Shown here piece by piece: positions 1-7,934 of a stretch of DNA of 64,000 bases. Below the pieces are notes generated by a model that worked only from the letters and a program-made list of their open reading frames with translations, did not search any database and was not told the origin of the DNA. The first letter of the stretch is position 1. Every line of letters starts with the position of its first letter. The position numbers were made by a program, and so were the translations under genes. Origin of the DNA: RGIG8775 sp045612185 (GTDB lineage Bacteria; Bacillota; Clostridia; Oscillospirales; CAG-272). The stretch covers positions 1 through 64,000 of the forward strand of contig JAZKYO010000108.1 in assembly GCA_045612185.1 (NCBI GenBank). The letters are read 5' to 3'.

Positions 1-330
1 CGAAAAAATATGACACCCGAAGAAAAGCATCTGTGGTATGATTTTCTTAAAAGACTGCCTGTTAACGTCAGACGTCAGCATAATATTGAAAACTATATCG
101 TTGACTTTTACATAGCGGAAAAGAAGATTGTAATTGAGGTGGATGGCAGACAGCATTTGTTACCCGAACATAAGGAAGCAGACGAACAAAAAGATGCTGC
201 CATGTCATCTTGGGGAATCGTTGTCTTACGATATCTCAACGATAGTATACGAAACAATTTCAACGCTGTTACAGAGGATATATTGAAGCATCTTGAGTTG
301 GATTATTCCGATCTTAAGCCGGTGAGATAA
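1..330 (+). CDS. DUF559 domain protein (endonuclease-like fold), 5' end cut by window edge
   Basis: The reading frame is open to base 1, and the three codons before the first ATG (base 10) read R-K-N. With the following MTPEEK they make the RKNMTPEE start typical of the DUF559 family, so the true start lies outside the window. The visible part has the family features in order: LWYDFLKRLP, RRQHNIENYIVDFY, and KIVIEVDGRQH, which holds the acidic residues of the Vsr/restriction-endonuclease-like core (E and D of EVDG). Family members are small stand-alone proteins of about 115-130 residues whose biochemical role is unsettled; a nuclease role is an inference from the fold. It is followed directly by a palindromic repeat and no co-directional gene. 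Confidence 0.85.
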   Translation, partial: RKNMTPEEKHLWYDFLKRLPVNVRRQHNIENYIVDFYIAEKKIVIEVDGRQHLLPEHKEADEQKDAAMSSWGIVVLRYLNDSIRNNFNAVTEDILKHLELDYSDLKPVR

Positions 331-386
331 CACCTCATCCGTCAGCCTTCGGCTGCCACCTTCTCCCACTGGAGAAGGCTTGGTTA
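331..386. repeat. Short palindromic intergenic repeat
   Basis: Starting right after the DUF559 stop, the DNA reads CACCTCATCCGTCAG and then holds two small hairpins, CAGCC-TTC-GGCTG and CCTTCTCC-N-GGAGAAGG. Elements opening with CACCTCATCCGTCA and containing these hairpins are, from general familiarity, scattered through many clostridial gut genomes. Only one copy was noticed in this window. It may act as a REP-like element or weak terminator. Confidence 0.55.
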
Positions 387-410
387 AACCGTTTACCCTG
401 CTTATAAAAT

Positions 411-451
411 AAAAATTTCCACAAACCGTTTGATTGGTCTGTGGGAATTTT
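411..451 (-). terminator. Terminator of the large leftward operon
   Basis: An inverted repeat (411-427 with 436-451) of about 16 bp closes an 8-base loop. Read leftward, it ends in a run of T (TTTTTATTTTAT), the form of an intrinsic terminator. It lies about 50 bases after the stop of the DUF4091 gene. Confidence 0.85.
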
Positions 452-503
452 ACGTTATGGCGATTTCTCCGATAAGGACATCACCCATTCCTCTCGCGTC
501 TTT

Positions 504-2159
504 TTATATTTTGTTTTCTACGGCAAATGCAACTTTTTCTCTCAAGGCTATGAGATAATCATTTGTTCTTGGATAAGAAGAAAATGTCAGTTCATCTACA
601 CCTTCAAGTATAAGCCTTTCGGTATACTCTCTTCCGCAAACACTTTCGCAAAGCTCAAGCGCGCGGATATCGTCAATCGCCTCTCTCAGCGCGTTAAGAC
701 GAAGTGAGCCCCACACCTCTCCGTTGTTTCCCGGATAGACCAAGAATCCATCTCCGGAAGGTGCGAAATACTCTGCGTCGGTACATCCAAGCGGATCAAC
801 GTAATCGTGGGAGTATTGGTTATGATAGAAATTATATCCCCAATGCAAAAAGCCTTTTATGTTGTACTTATAAAGCTGTACGCCCAAAATTCGCGTTCTG
901 AAAAGATATTGCGCTATCATTCTCTGACTCTCCACCGTAATACCAAAGCCGCAGTAATATGCCCACAAATCGGGGATTTTGCGTTCGATAAAATTATTAA
1001 TCTTATGGATACTTGGCACGGGATTTTCAAGCACGCCCGTATCGTAAAACTCTACGTGTGAAAGCGCGTCAATTATCTTATACCCTTTAAGATAAGGTGC
1101 AATCAGCGCCTTACAAGCCTTATATTGCTCCAAATTATTCATATTAGGCTCGTCGGACACGTGGTAAAAGCATTTATCATCAACGCCCTTTTCCTTCATA
1201 TACGCAACGATAGCGGGGACAAGCTGAGACAAGAAGCATTTATATTCCTCGCCCATTGAATCGTTTTCCCAACCGAATATCTTCTTTTTTCTGCCGTTAA
1301 CTTTTGCAATGAATTTAGGCGCATGCTTCGCACCCCACTGGGTAAAGAAATGAGGAATCTCGAAATATTTGACCCCAAGCTCAAGGCACATATCTACCCA
1401 CCTACCAAGCTTATCGAAATTGAAGCTATATTTATTGGGCTCAACAACAGTAATATCAACCAGCTGTGTGGTAAGCCGTTCTCCGCCTATATAAGTATCA
1501 AGCTCGGGGGTAAACACGGGAGTAAGAATCGTGTTGATTCCGTTATCAACTGCGGTTTTAATATAGTTGGCAATATACTTCCAATGCTTTTCAGAAAATG
1601 CAGTAGTATGATATGCTTCGGCTATGCAGTCGGTATAAAACCACTCTGTATGTACAAGCTTTTGCGGAGGCAGCTCTGCATTTACAATATGAATTTTCGC
1701 CTCAGCCTTTGCCACCGTGTCGCCACCGTCGAGTATAATCTCCACAGTTCCGTCGGTTTCCAAAAATTTTTCATCAAGTTTTACATCTATCCATAGTGAG
1801 TGGAGTTGCTTTTCAATTACACGCACTCTTCCTTCATAATGCAGTGGACGTATCACATCGGGATAAAGCCCCGGGGTAGTTCTTATACAGTCGGAGTTAC
1901 AGTGGGTATCGTTTCTGACCGGGTAAGCAACCGGCACAGAGGCAACCTGCTTCACCTCAACGTATTTTGCCAGCGTTCCGCCCACTTTAACTTTGAAAAG
2001 TTTATTGAATATTGCTTCTGAATAGTATGCTACTTGAAATGACAGCTTTTCGTTTTTGAACATCACAAAGCTGTCTTTTTCTATCTTTTCATCAATCTTT
2101 TCATCAAGAAAGCATTTTTCCATTGACGAAATTATTTTCAAAAACAAATTATTAGACAT
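504..2159 (-). CDS. DUF4091 / GH123-like glycoside hydrolase family protein, cytosolic
   Basis: 551 residues with no signal peptide. The N-terminal ~160 residues look like beta-sandwich; from about residue 170 (HTEWFYTDCIAEAYHT) a TIM-barrel-like region follows. The motif HVSDEPN places an Asp-Glu pair at residues 336-337, in the setting where GH123 beta-N-acetylgalactosaminidases carry their catalytic Asp-Glu pair. DUF4091 is the Pfam name for the C-terminal part of this family. Hydrolysis of beta-linked N-acetylhexosamine from imported oligosaccharide is therefore plausible but inferred. It is the last gene of the operon, set off from the permeases by a 14-bp hairpin, and its ATG has an AGGAGA ribosome site. 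Role in breaking down what the upstream transporters import would fit its cytosolic location. Confidence 0.75.
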   Translation of the reverse strand: MSNNLFLKIISSMEKCFLDEKIDEKIEKDSFVMFKNEKLSFQVAYYSEAIFNKLFKVKVGGTLAKYVEVKQVASVPVAYPVRNDTHCNSDCIRTTPGLYPDVIRPLHYEGRVRVIEKQLHSLWIDVKLDEKFLETDGTVEIILDGGDTVAKAEAKIHIVNAELPPQKLVHTEWFYTDCIAEAYHTTAFSEKHWKYIANYIKTAVDNGINTILTPVFTPELDTYIGGERLTTQLVDITVVEPNKYSFNFDKLGRWVDMCLELGVKYFEIPHFFTQWGAKHAPKFIAKVNGRKKKIFGWENDSMGEEYKCFLSQLVPAIVAYMKEKGVDDKCFYHVSDEPNMNNLEQYKACKALIAPYLKGYKIIDALSHVEFYDTGVLENPVPSIHKINNFIERKIPDLWAYYCGFGITVESQRMIAQYLFRTRILGVQLYKYNIKGFLHWGYNFYHNQYSHDYVDPLGCTDAEYFAPSGDGFLVYPGNNGEVWGSLRLNALREAIDDIRALELCESVCGREYTERLILEGVDELTFSSYPRTNDYLIALREKVAFAVENKI

Positions 2160-2176
2160 TTTTCTCTCCTATAAAC

Positions 2177-2206
2177 ACCAAGCCATCGCATTTGCGATGG
2201 CTTGGT
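2177..2206 (-). other. Intercistronic hairpin
   Basis: Perfect 14-bp arms (2177-2190 and 2193-2206) around a 2-base loop between the last permease gene and the DUF4091 gene. No T-run follows on the minus strand, so it is more likely an mRNA-stabilising or partial attenuating hairpin than a full terminator. Confidence 0.6.
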
Positions 2207-2231
2207 ATATTTCTTTTTCAAATAAACCTGA

Positions 2232-3278
2232 TTAATCAGCTGTAAGACCGGAACGTTCAATACCCTGTACAAGGAAGTTCTGACCAAACGCGTAAAGCAC
2301 GATAAGGGGAGCGATAATAAGGATACCACAGGTATTCTTGATTGCTGCCTCGTAAAGGTTCTTTGCCGCATAGTCGGTAACAAGACTTGTGGGAATCTCA
2401 ACTATCTTAGGCATAAGCTTCATCTTAGCCGTTGTATAGAAGAGGTTAGTATAGAAGTCGTCTGTCCACTGCCAGCAGAATGCGAACATGAATACTGTTA
2501 CCATCATGGGTATCGACAGAGGAAGAATAATCTGCACGAACGTGCGGTAAACGCCCGATCCGTCGATATACGCAGACTCCTCAAGCTCATCCGGAACGCC
2601 TGTAAAGAACTGTCTGAGCATGAAGATGTAAAGACCGTTCTTAAACGCGAGACCACCGAGCGAAAGAAGAATCATAGGCCAGTGAGTATTCATAAGGCTG
2701 AAGCCTTGCGAAAGTGATTCGGGAAGTATTCCTATCTTCGCAAGCAGCCCTACTATTCCGAATATATCGAAATAGGTAAAGTTCATACTGAACGAGAAAT
2801 TAAGTGTCTGGTGAGGAATAAGCATGGTAATGATAACCGCGATAAATATCGCCTTATTTCCTCTGAACTTAAATTTTGCAAGACCGTAAGCGATAAAGCA
2901 ACATACAAACGTCTGGATAAGTGCGGTAGAAAGCGAAAGAATCAAGGTATTCTTAAACGCTTCAAAATATCCGTTTTCCAGAATAATTGCTTTATACGTT
3001 CCGAGTGTGAAATGTTTGGGAATAAGTCTTACCGTTACGTCAACGAAGTCCTCGGGTCCCATAAATGAACCCGCGATCTTAGAGAAGAACGGGAAAAGAA
3101 CTATATAGGAGATACCTACGAGAAGGACAAGCCGGAATATAAACCAAGCTGCCTTTTGGAGGAAGAAGAGCGAGAAGAACTTAGCCTTCAATCTCTCCCA
3201 CAGAGGTGTTCTGTCAAACTCCACACGAATTTTATTTTTGGTTTCTTTTGTAACCTTAGGTTGTTCCTGTGCGTTCAT
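2232..3278 (-). CDS. Carbohydrate ABC transporter permease, MalG-type (second pair)
   Basis: 348 residues. A basic cytosolic N-terminus is followed by a first membrane segment near residues 45-65 and five more hydrophobic segments. The EAA loop that contacts the ATPase is clear: EESAYIDGSGVYRTFVQI then LPLSIPMM. This is the permease subtype that follows the MalF-type partner in CUT1 sugar importers. Its partner is the gene just upstream, 12 bases away (3291-4268). An extra ~70-residue stretch between early segments (the ITMLIPHQ to FGIVGLLAKIGILPES region) is longer than in the minimal family form. No ATPase gene is present in the operon, so a shared MsmX-like ATPase is likely required. Confidence 0.9.
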   Translation of the reverse strand: MNAQEQPKVTKETKNKIRVEFDRTPLWERLKAKFFSLFFLQKAAWFIFRLVLLVGISYIVLFPFFSKIAGSFMGPEDFVDVTVRLIPKHFTLGTYKAIILENGYFEAFKNTLILSLSTALIQTFVCCFIAYGLAKFKFRGNKAIFIAVIITMLIPHQTLNFSFSMNFTYFDIFGIVGLLAKIGILPESLSQGFSLMNTHWPMILLSLGGLAFKNGLYIFMLRQFFTGVPDELEESAYIDGSGVYRTFVQIILPLSIPMMVTVFMFAFCWQWTDDFYTNLFYTTAKMKLMPKIVEIPTSLVTDYAAKNLYEAAIKNTCGILIIAPLIVLYAFGQNFLVQGIERSGLTAD

Positions 3279-3290
3279 TCTAACACCTCC

Positions 3291-4268
3291 TTAATTCTTC
3301 TTCTGGTAGAATACGAATGCCGACAAGAGACCTGCGATAGCTGCCAGGATAAGCGCTACTACAAGGAAGTACATCCAAGACATCGCGGTACTTACAACCT
3401 GACCGTTAATCTGTCCGTACTGTGCCGAAATAAACGACATTACCTGGTTATCTACCGTAAAGGCGTCAATAATCGTATAAACCGCATTTACCAAAATCAT
3501 CGGGCTTATCATAGGAAGCGTTATCTTCCAGAAAGTTTCCCAAGCAGTAGCTCCGTCAATAGAGCAGGACTCATAGATTGCGGGCGAGATAGACTGAAGA
3601 CCCGCAAGGAATATAAGCATCTGTACACCCGAACGGTTAACGATATTATAAATATCATTGATCATTGCGGCAACGTACTCAACGAGTTCGGTACCGACTT
3701 TCATGTTTGCAAACAGAGCTTCGATATCCATTGCGGATACGATTTCTGCCGCAGCACTTGTTCCCGAACCGTCATCAATACCCTCTGCAGAATCCATGTA
3801 GTTACCGAGAATGTTCTGCGCCTCGATACCCTCCATAATACCTGTGGAAAGAATAACGGGGATAAAGAATATTGCACGGAACACACCTCGTCCTGCCATG
3901 TTCTGGTTAAGCAACACAGCCATGAACAGCGAGAAGATAATAATTGCGGGAATGTCGAAGGCAAGATCTTGAAGACCGGAAATCAAGGTCTGAACAAAGC
4001 TTGCGTTGACAAACAGCGCTTCGTGATAGTTAGCAAAGCCAACCCAAGTCAGAGAGAATCCTCCGCCCTGAAGGTTATTGATCTGGTTAAAGCTGAGATA
4101 AATTGAATCCCAGATTACGGGCAGGTAAATCAGAACAAGTCCGATTATAAAAGGCATTACAAAGACCCAACCCGCACGCGCCTTTCTTCTGTCAAGAGAG
4201 GCTATCTTTTTCTTTTTCTTCTTTACCGGAACGTTTGGAGTTTCGGTAATGTTTTCCTGATTTGTCAT
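3291..4268 (-). CDS. Carbohydrate ABC transporter permease, MalF-type (second pair)
   Basis: 325 residues. The N-terminus carries a run of lysines (KKKKKK) before the first membrane helix (WVFVMPFIIGLVLIYLP), the usual start of MalF/UgpA-type permeases. The EAA loop reads ESCSIDGATAWETFWKITLP. A hydrophilic insert of about 70 residues (EAQNILGNYMDSAEGIDDGSG...) lies between helices and should face the outside; it is acidic and may help dock a substrate-binding protein. It pairs with the MalG-type gene immediately downstream. This second pair sits behind the DUF5696 gene, far from the only solute-binding protein of the operon. Confidence 0.9.
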   Translation of the reverse strand: MTNQENITETPNVPVKKKKKKIASLDRRKARAGWVFVMPFIIGLVLIYLPVIWDSIYLSFNQINNLQGGGFSLTWVGFANYHEALFVNASFVQTLISGLQDLAFDIPAIIIFSLFMAVLLNQNMAGRGVFRAIFFIPVILSTGIMEGIEAQNILGNYMDSAEGIDDGSGTSAAAEIVSAMDIEALFANMKVGTELVEYVAAMINDIYNIVNRSGVQMLIFLAGLQSISPAIYESCSIDGATAWETFWKITLPMISPMILVNAVYTIIDAFTVDNQVMSFISAQYGQINGQVVSTAMSWMYFLVVALILAAIAGLLSAFVFYQKKN

Positions 4269-4285
4269 TTTAGTACCTCTCTTTC

Positions 4286-7200
4286 TCAGATTTTATCGTG
4301 GTCGATAGATACGAATCCGTATCTATCGATCTCGTATGTTTCGCCTTCATACTCAACCTGAATAGCGAAATAGTTGTAGTTAAGGATAAACGTTCTGTAA
4401 TCCTCACCGGGCTCACCGTAGGTTACAGCCACGATTGTTCCGTCATCAACAAGATATCTGCTGTTGATACCTGTTGTTTCTTCAACGGTTTCCTCTTCCT
4501 CTTCCTCAACAACCACTATACCGTCTGTGATAGCAAGGACGTTGTTATAAACAGCCTCCGCAGCCACAACGAGTGCGTCTATTTGAGCACAAAGTGCCTT
4601 GGAAGGAGCAACGTTCAACTGGCAATCTGCGATAAACTGCGCAGAGTATGTGCCGTCAGCAATGAAATATGCGATAGACTCGTTGATTATACGGTCCTTA
4701 TCATACACGGTTTCCTTAGCCTTGTTAATTGCATTATAGGAAGAAGCTACAGAATTCACAAATGCCGCATTGATACGCTCTCTTGTAGACTTAGCGGAAC
4801 TTTCAAGAACTGTAACGTCATCGTCAGCGCCGGGATTTGCGATATTAGCCTCAATAGACTTAAGGCTTTCAACAAGAGCGGTGATAGTAGGAACAGCACC
4901 TTCGAGTCTGGAAAGCGCGGTTTCAGCACTGGTAATTGCGGAACCTGCTGTAGTAAGAGCAGTTGTTCTGGATTCAAGAAGCTCACGGCGAAGAGTTGCC
5001 GCAGCAAGCTCAGCCGCCTTCTTCTCTGCCTCTATGCGTGCTATCTCTTCAGCCTCAGCGTCAGCGACAAGCTCATCCTCATCGGGAATTCTCTGACCTA
5101 CAAGCATCACGTGGTTAGTGATAAGCTTATCCTGAAGGTCATGAGTAACGTCGTTAAGTCTATGATATACGTCAACAAGCTGACCTGCCTCAAACTCGCC
5201 GTTTTCATTGTAGCTACCTGCCCAGATATCATATCTTACAGAGTAGTACTGGCTGAGGAACACGTCCTCTTTAAGAACAGTAGCGTTGTCGTACGAAAGC
5301 ACGAAGTAGATGGATGCGCCGTTTTCTATTGCCTTAAGAATACCGTACTGGATATTTCCTTCCATGTTGATGGGGCTTCCGGTATACTGAACGTATCCGT
5401 GAAGAACCATGCCCGTGAAAGGAATGGTATTACTTGCGGAGAGGTAACGGCTGGAATCGATGGGCATATCAAGAATGTAGTCAACGTACTGCCACGTATA
5501 GGCATTACCGCCGTTGGTCATTACGTTTCCGTAGGTATCGGAAAGATCCTTGAACGTCTGGATTGTAAACTCCTTAGAGTCCTCACGATTGTAGGGTTCG
5601 TCCTCATCAAAGTCGGAGTTAAGGTCTGTACCTATTGTTGCGACTGAGATATTAAGATCTGTGCCCGAACCGTCGGCACTGTACTCAAGGTATTTATCAG
5701 CAAGCTTATTATAGAATCTGCTGAAGTAAGCAGGCGAAAGTGCAAGACCGCCGTCCTGAACCTGAGTCTGGTAGGTGGCGCTATAAGATGACTTTCCTAT
5801 ATAACGGTCGTCAATTGTCTTAACGGCGTGCTTCTTAAGAGAAAGTCCGTCAAACGCACCGATGTTGTTTACGTAAGCAAAGTCAAAGTCGGGGAAAATA
5901 CCAAGGTTGTTTCCGTCTGTGGAAGAAACCTTATTGATGTTGTTAGCAAATTCAAGAAGCTCCTTAAAGCCGTTCTTTCCGCCAACAGCCTTTTCCCACT
6001 TAAGTCCGTAAGGAACCGTGGAATACATTCCTCCGTTCGCATAACCTGTGAGCTTAAGGTTGATATTTGTAATATCAACACCTGCCTGCGAAAGATCCTT
6101 GTAGATCTGCTGGATATCCTCAAAGGTTGTAAGAGGAGTCATTACGTTTACGGGAACAGAAAGTACTTTCTCGATAGTCTCTACTGTACCGAAGGTTTCA
6201 AGATACAGAGGAATCTGACTCTCAAACTTATCGGCAGCGATTCTCTCAAGAACTGTGGTCTGGTTAGACGCGCTTTCGTTCTGTGTTCCTGTGGAATAGG
6301 GGCTGGTAAGGTAATCACGGTATGCGTAAGCCATACCTGTGTAATCAGCGGGATAGTAATCAGTAATTCCCTTTTCTGCCGCTACTGCGTCATCGGTAAG
6401 CATAATGTAACGCACCTTATAGTTTCCAAGATACTTTCTATCCGAAACAACTGTCCAGGTAGAGTTACTTCCTACCGAGATAGAATCCGCGATATTGTAC
6501 GTATCGGAAGGTCTGGGGTTAACCGAAAGCTGAACCGAGTGATACTCGCCCTTTGTTCCCAAGTGTGTAGACTTGATTTCGGCAAGAGCGTCACCCTCTT
6601 CGATAATTGCGAAGAAGCCGCTTGTTGTGGGAGTTTCATTCTCCACGATAGAGTACGTACCTGTTGCGCTCTTCTCGTAGACGTATGTATTATCCTTAAC
6701 AACGCCGAAAATAGGCATTTTGAAAACTTCCTGGTACTTACTTGTTATAGTATGATACGCGAAGTCATCACCGTAGATTTTACCGCCAACGGTAGTCATA
6801 CCGGAATTGGCGAGGTCCTCAAATCTAAAGATCGCACCCGATCCGTCGGGAATGAATGTATAACCCTGATTGGGACGTGCGGTACTGTACTGACCTGCTC
6901 CCATAAAGGGAAGGATTGAAATGTAAGAAAGCTGGTAGATAGACTCATCGAAACGGATACCGTTTGCGGGAAGAGTTACCGTAACTCCCATATCGTCAAG
7001 AATGTACTCAAGAGCCATCTTGAACACAGCGGGGTTCTGGTCTTCGCTTTCATACTCTGTCTCGGTATGGTCCATATCGAGTTCCTCGTAGGTATACGCG
7101 GGACAGTGGGTTTTAATAAGTTCCTCAAGCATCTGAAGCTCTGCGGGAGCGATATTGACGTCGATCATGTATACCGCGCCGAGCGTTGCCGTAATCGGAA

Positions 7201-7909
7201 CCTCATTGTAAAGGTCGGCAAGAGCTCTGTCAGACGTCATCTTTGAGGGATCTCTGAGCGTAAACAGAGACATGAACTTATTATTAAGAGTGAACTTCCA
7301 GTTTCTGTCACCGCTTGCCTCAAGTCCTGCTGCAAGAGGTTCGTAAATCTGAGTTCTGAAGCGCTCCTCAGTAATAAGTCTGGGAACGAGGTACTTTGTT
7401 TCCTCACGACCGATGGTATACTCAACACGCATACCGTTTTTAATGCTCTTAACCTTAATCTGGTTATTCTTAGCGGCATCGGTATAGCTTGTGAATACGT
7501 TTGTACCTGTAAGCTCGTTTCCTGTATATCCTACGATAATCTGGGAAAGAAGCTCTGCCTTTACGGAAGCGGCAGCGGTACTGAGTCCAACGTCATAGGG
7601 GTTAGTCAGGAGAAGTTCTCCCGTTTTGGTATTTTTAACAGCTACCTCACCGGTAAACTCGTTAATCCAAAGCTGATAGTCGCCTTTTTCAAAGCGCATC
7701 GTCATTGTAGCGAGCTTTTCCTCAGCTGTGTAGTACACCTGAGTAAGGTAGTCTATTTTGGAAAGATCGATCTCTTCAACAGTTGTATCGGTTGTAGCGG
7801 TATCCGCTGTTTCCTCAGCGGACGTCTGCAACACGAACAGACCGGACAATGAACCGAGCAGCATGCAAACAGTCAAGAGCGTCGATATTATTCTTTTTGT
7901 AAATTTCAT
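4286..7909 (-). CDS. DUF5696-type large secreted protein with C-terminal helical tail
   Basis: 1207 residues. Residues 1-31 form a signal peptide with an AXA-like cleavage site (LQTSAEE); there is no lipobox, sortase motif or later membrane helix. The section beginning near residue 60 (MRFEKGDYQLWINEFTGEVAVK) and the following ~800 residues match the layout of DUF5696 proteins, large extracellular proteins found beside sugar ABC permeases in Firmicutes; parts look barrel-like (PDFDFAYVNN, GMVLHGYVQYTG). Residues ~940-1140 are Ala/Glu-rich and probably coiled coil, followed by an acidic E-rich linker and a short beta domain at the C-terminus. Function is unknown; the position between two permease pairs suggests glycan capture or processing at the cell surface. 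The family name is given from memory of the family pattern. Confidence 0.7.
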   Translation of the reverse strand: MKFTKRIISTLLTVCMLLGSLSGLFVLQTSAEETADTATTDTTVEEIDLSKIDYLTQVYYTAEEKLATMTMRFEKGDYQLWINEFTGEVAVKNTKTGELLLTNPYDVGLSTAAASVKAELLSQIIVGYTGNELTGTNVFTSYTDAAKNNQIKVKSIKNGMRVEYTIGREETKYLVPRLITEERFRTQIYEPLAAGLEASGDRNWKFTLNNKFMSLFTLRDPSKMTSDRALADLYNEVPITATLGAVYMIDVNIAPAELQMLEELIKTHCPAYTYEELDMDHTETEYESEDQNPAVFKMALEYILDDMGVTVTLPANGIRFDESIYQLSYISILPFMGAGQYSTARPNQGYTFIPDGSGAIFRFEDLANSGMTTVGGKIYGDDFAYHTITSKYQEVFKMPIFGVVKDNTYVYEKSATGTYSIVENETPTTSGFFAIIEEGDALAEIKSTHLGTKGEYHSVQLSVNPRPSDTYNIADSISVGSNSTWTVVSDRKYLGNYKVRYIMLTDDAVAAEKGITDYYPADYTGMAYAYRDYLTSPYSTGTQNESASNQTTVLERIAADKFESQIPLYLETFGTVETIEKVLSVPVNVMTPLTTFEDIQQIYKDLSQAGVDITNINLKLTGYANGGMYSTVPYGLKWEKAVGGKNGFKELLEFANNINKVSSTDGNNLGIFPDFDFAYVNNIGAFDGLSLKKHAVKTIDDRYIGKSSYSATYQTQVQDGGLALSPAYFSRFYNKLADKYLEYSADGSGTDLNISVATIGTDLNSDFDEDEPYNREDSKEFTIQTFKDLSDTYGNVMTNGGNAYTWQYVDYILDMPIDSSRYLSASNTIPFTGMVLHGYVQYTGSPINMEGNIQYGILKAIENGASIYFVLSYDNATVLKEDVFLSQYYSVRYDIWAGSYNENGEFEAGQLVDVYHRLNDVTHDLQDKLITNHVMLVGQRIPDEDELVADAEAEEIARIEAEKKAAELAAATLRRELLESRTTALTTAGSAITSAETALSRLEGAVPTITALVESLKSIEANIANPGADDDVTVLESSAKSTRERINAAFVNSVASSYNAINKAKETVYDKDRIINESIAYFIADGTYSAQFIADCQLNVAPSKALCAQIDALVVAAEAVYNNVLAITDGIVVVEEEEEETVEETTGINSRYLVDDGTIVAVTYGEPGEDYRTFILNYNYFAIQVEYEGETYEIDRYGFVSIDHDKI

Positions 7910-7934
7910 TCTATCAATCTCCTTTTCTGTTATT

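Noticed and set aside
4298..5647. 449-codon rightward open frame inside the DUF5696 gene
   Set aside because: Exact antisense shadow of a real gene: Cys/Val/Ser-rich low-quality sequence, no ribosome site, no family resemblance. Similar long antisense frames at 3156-4106, 5828-6919, 7758-8705 and 13098-14342 were dropped for the same reason.
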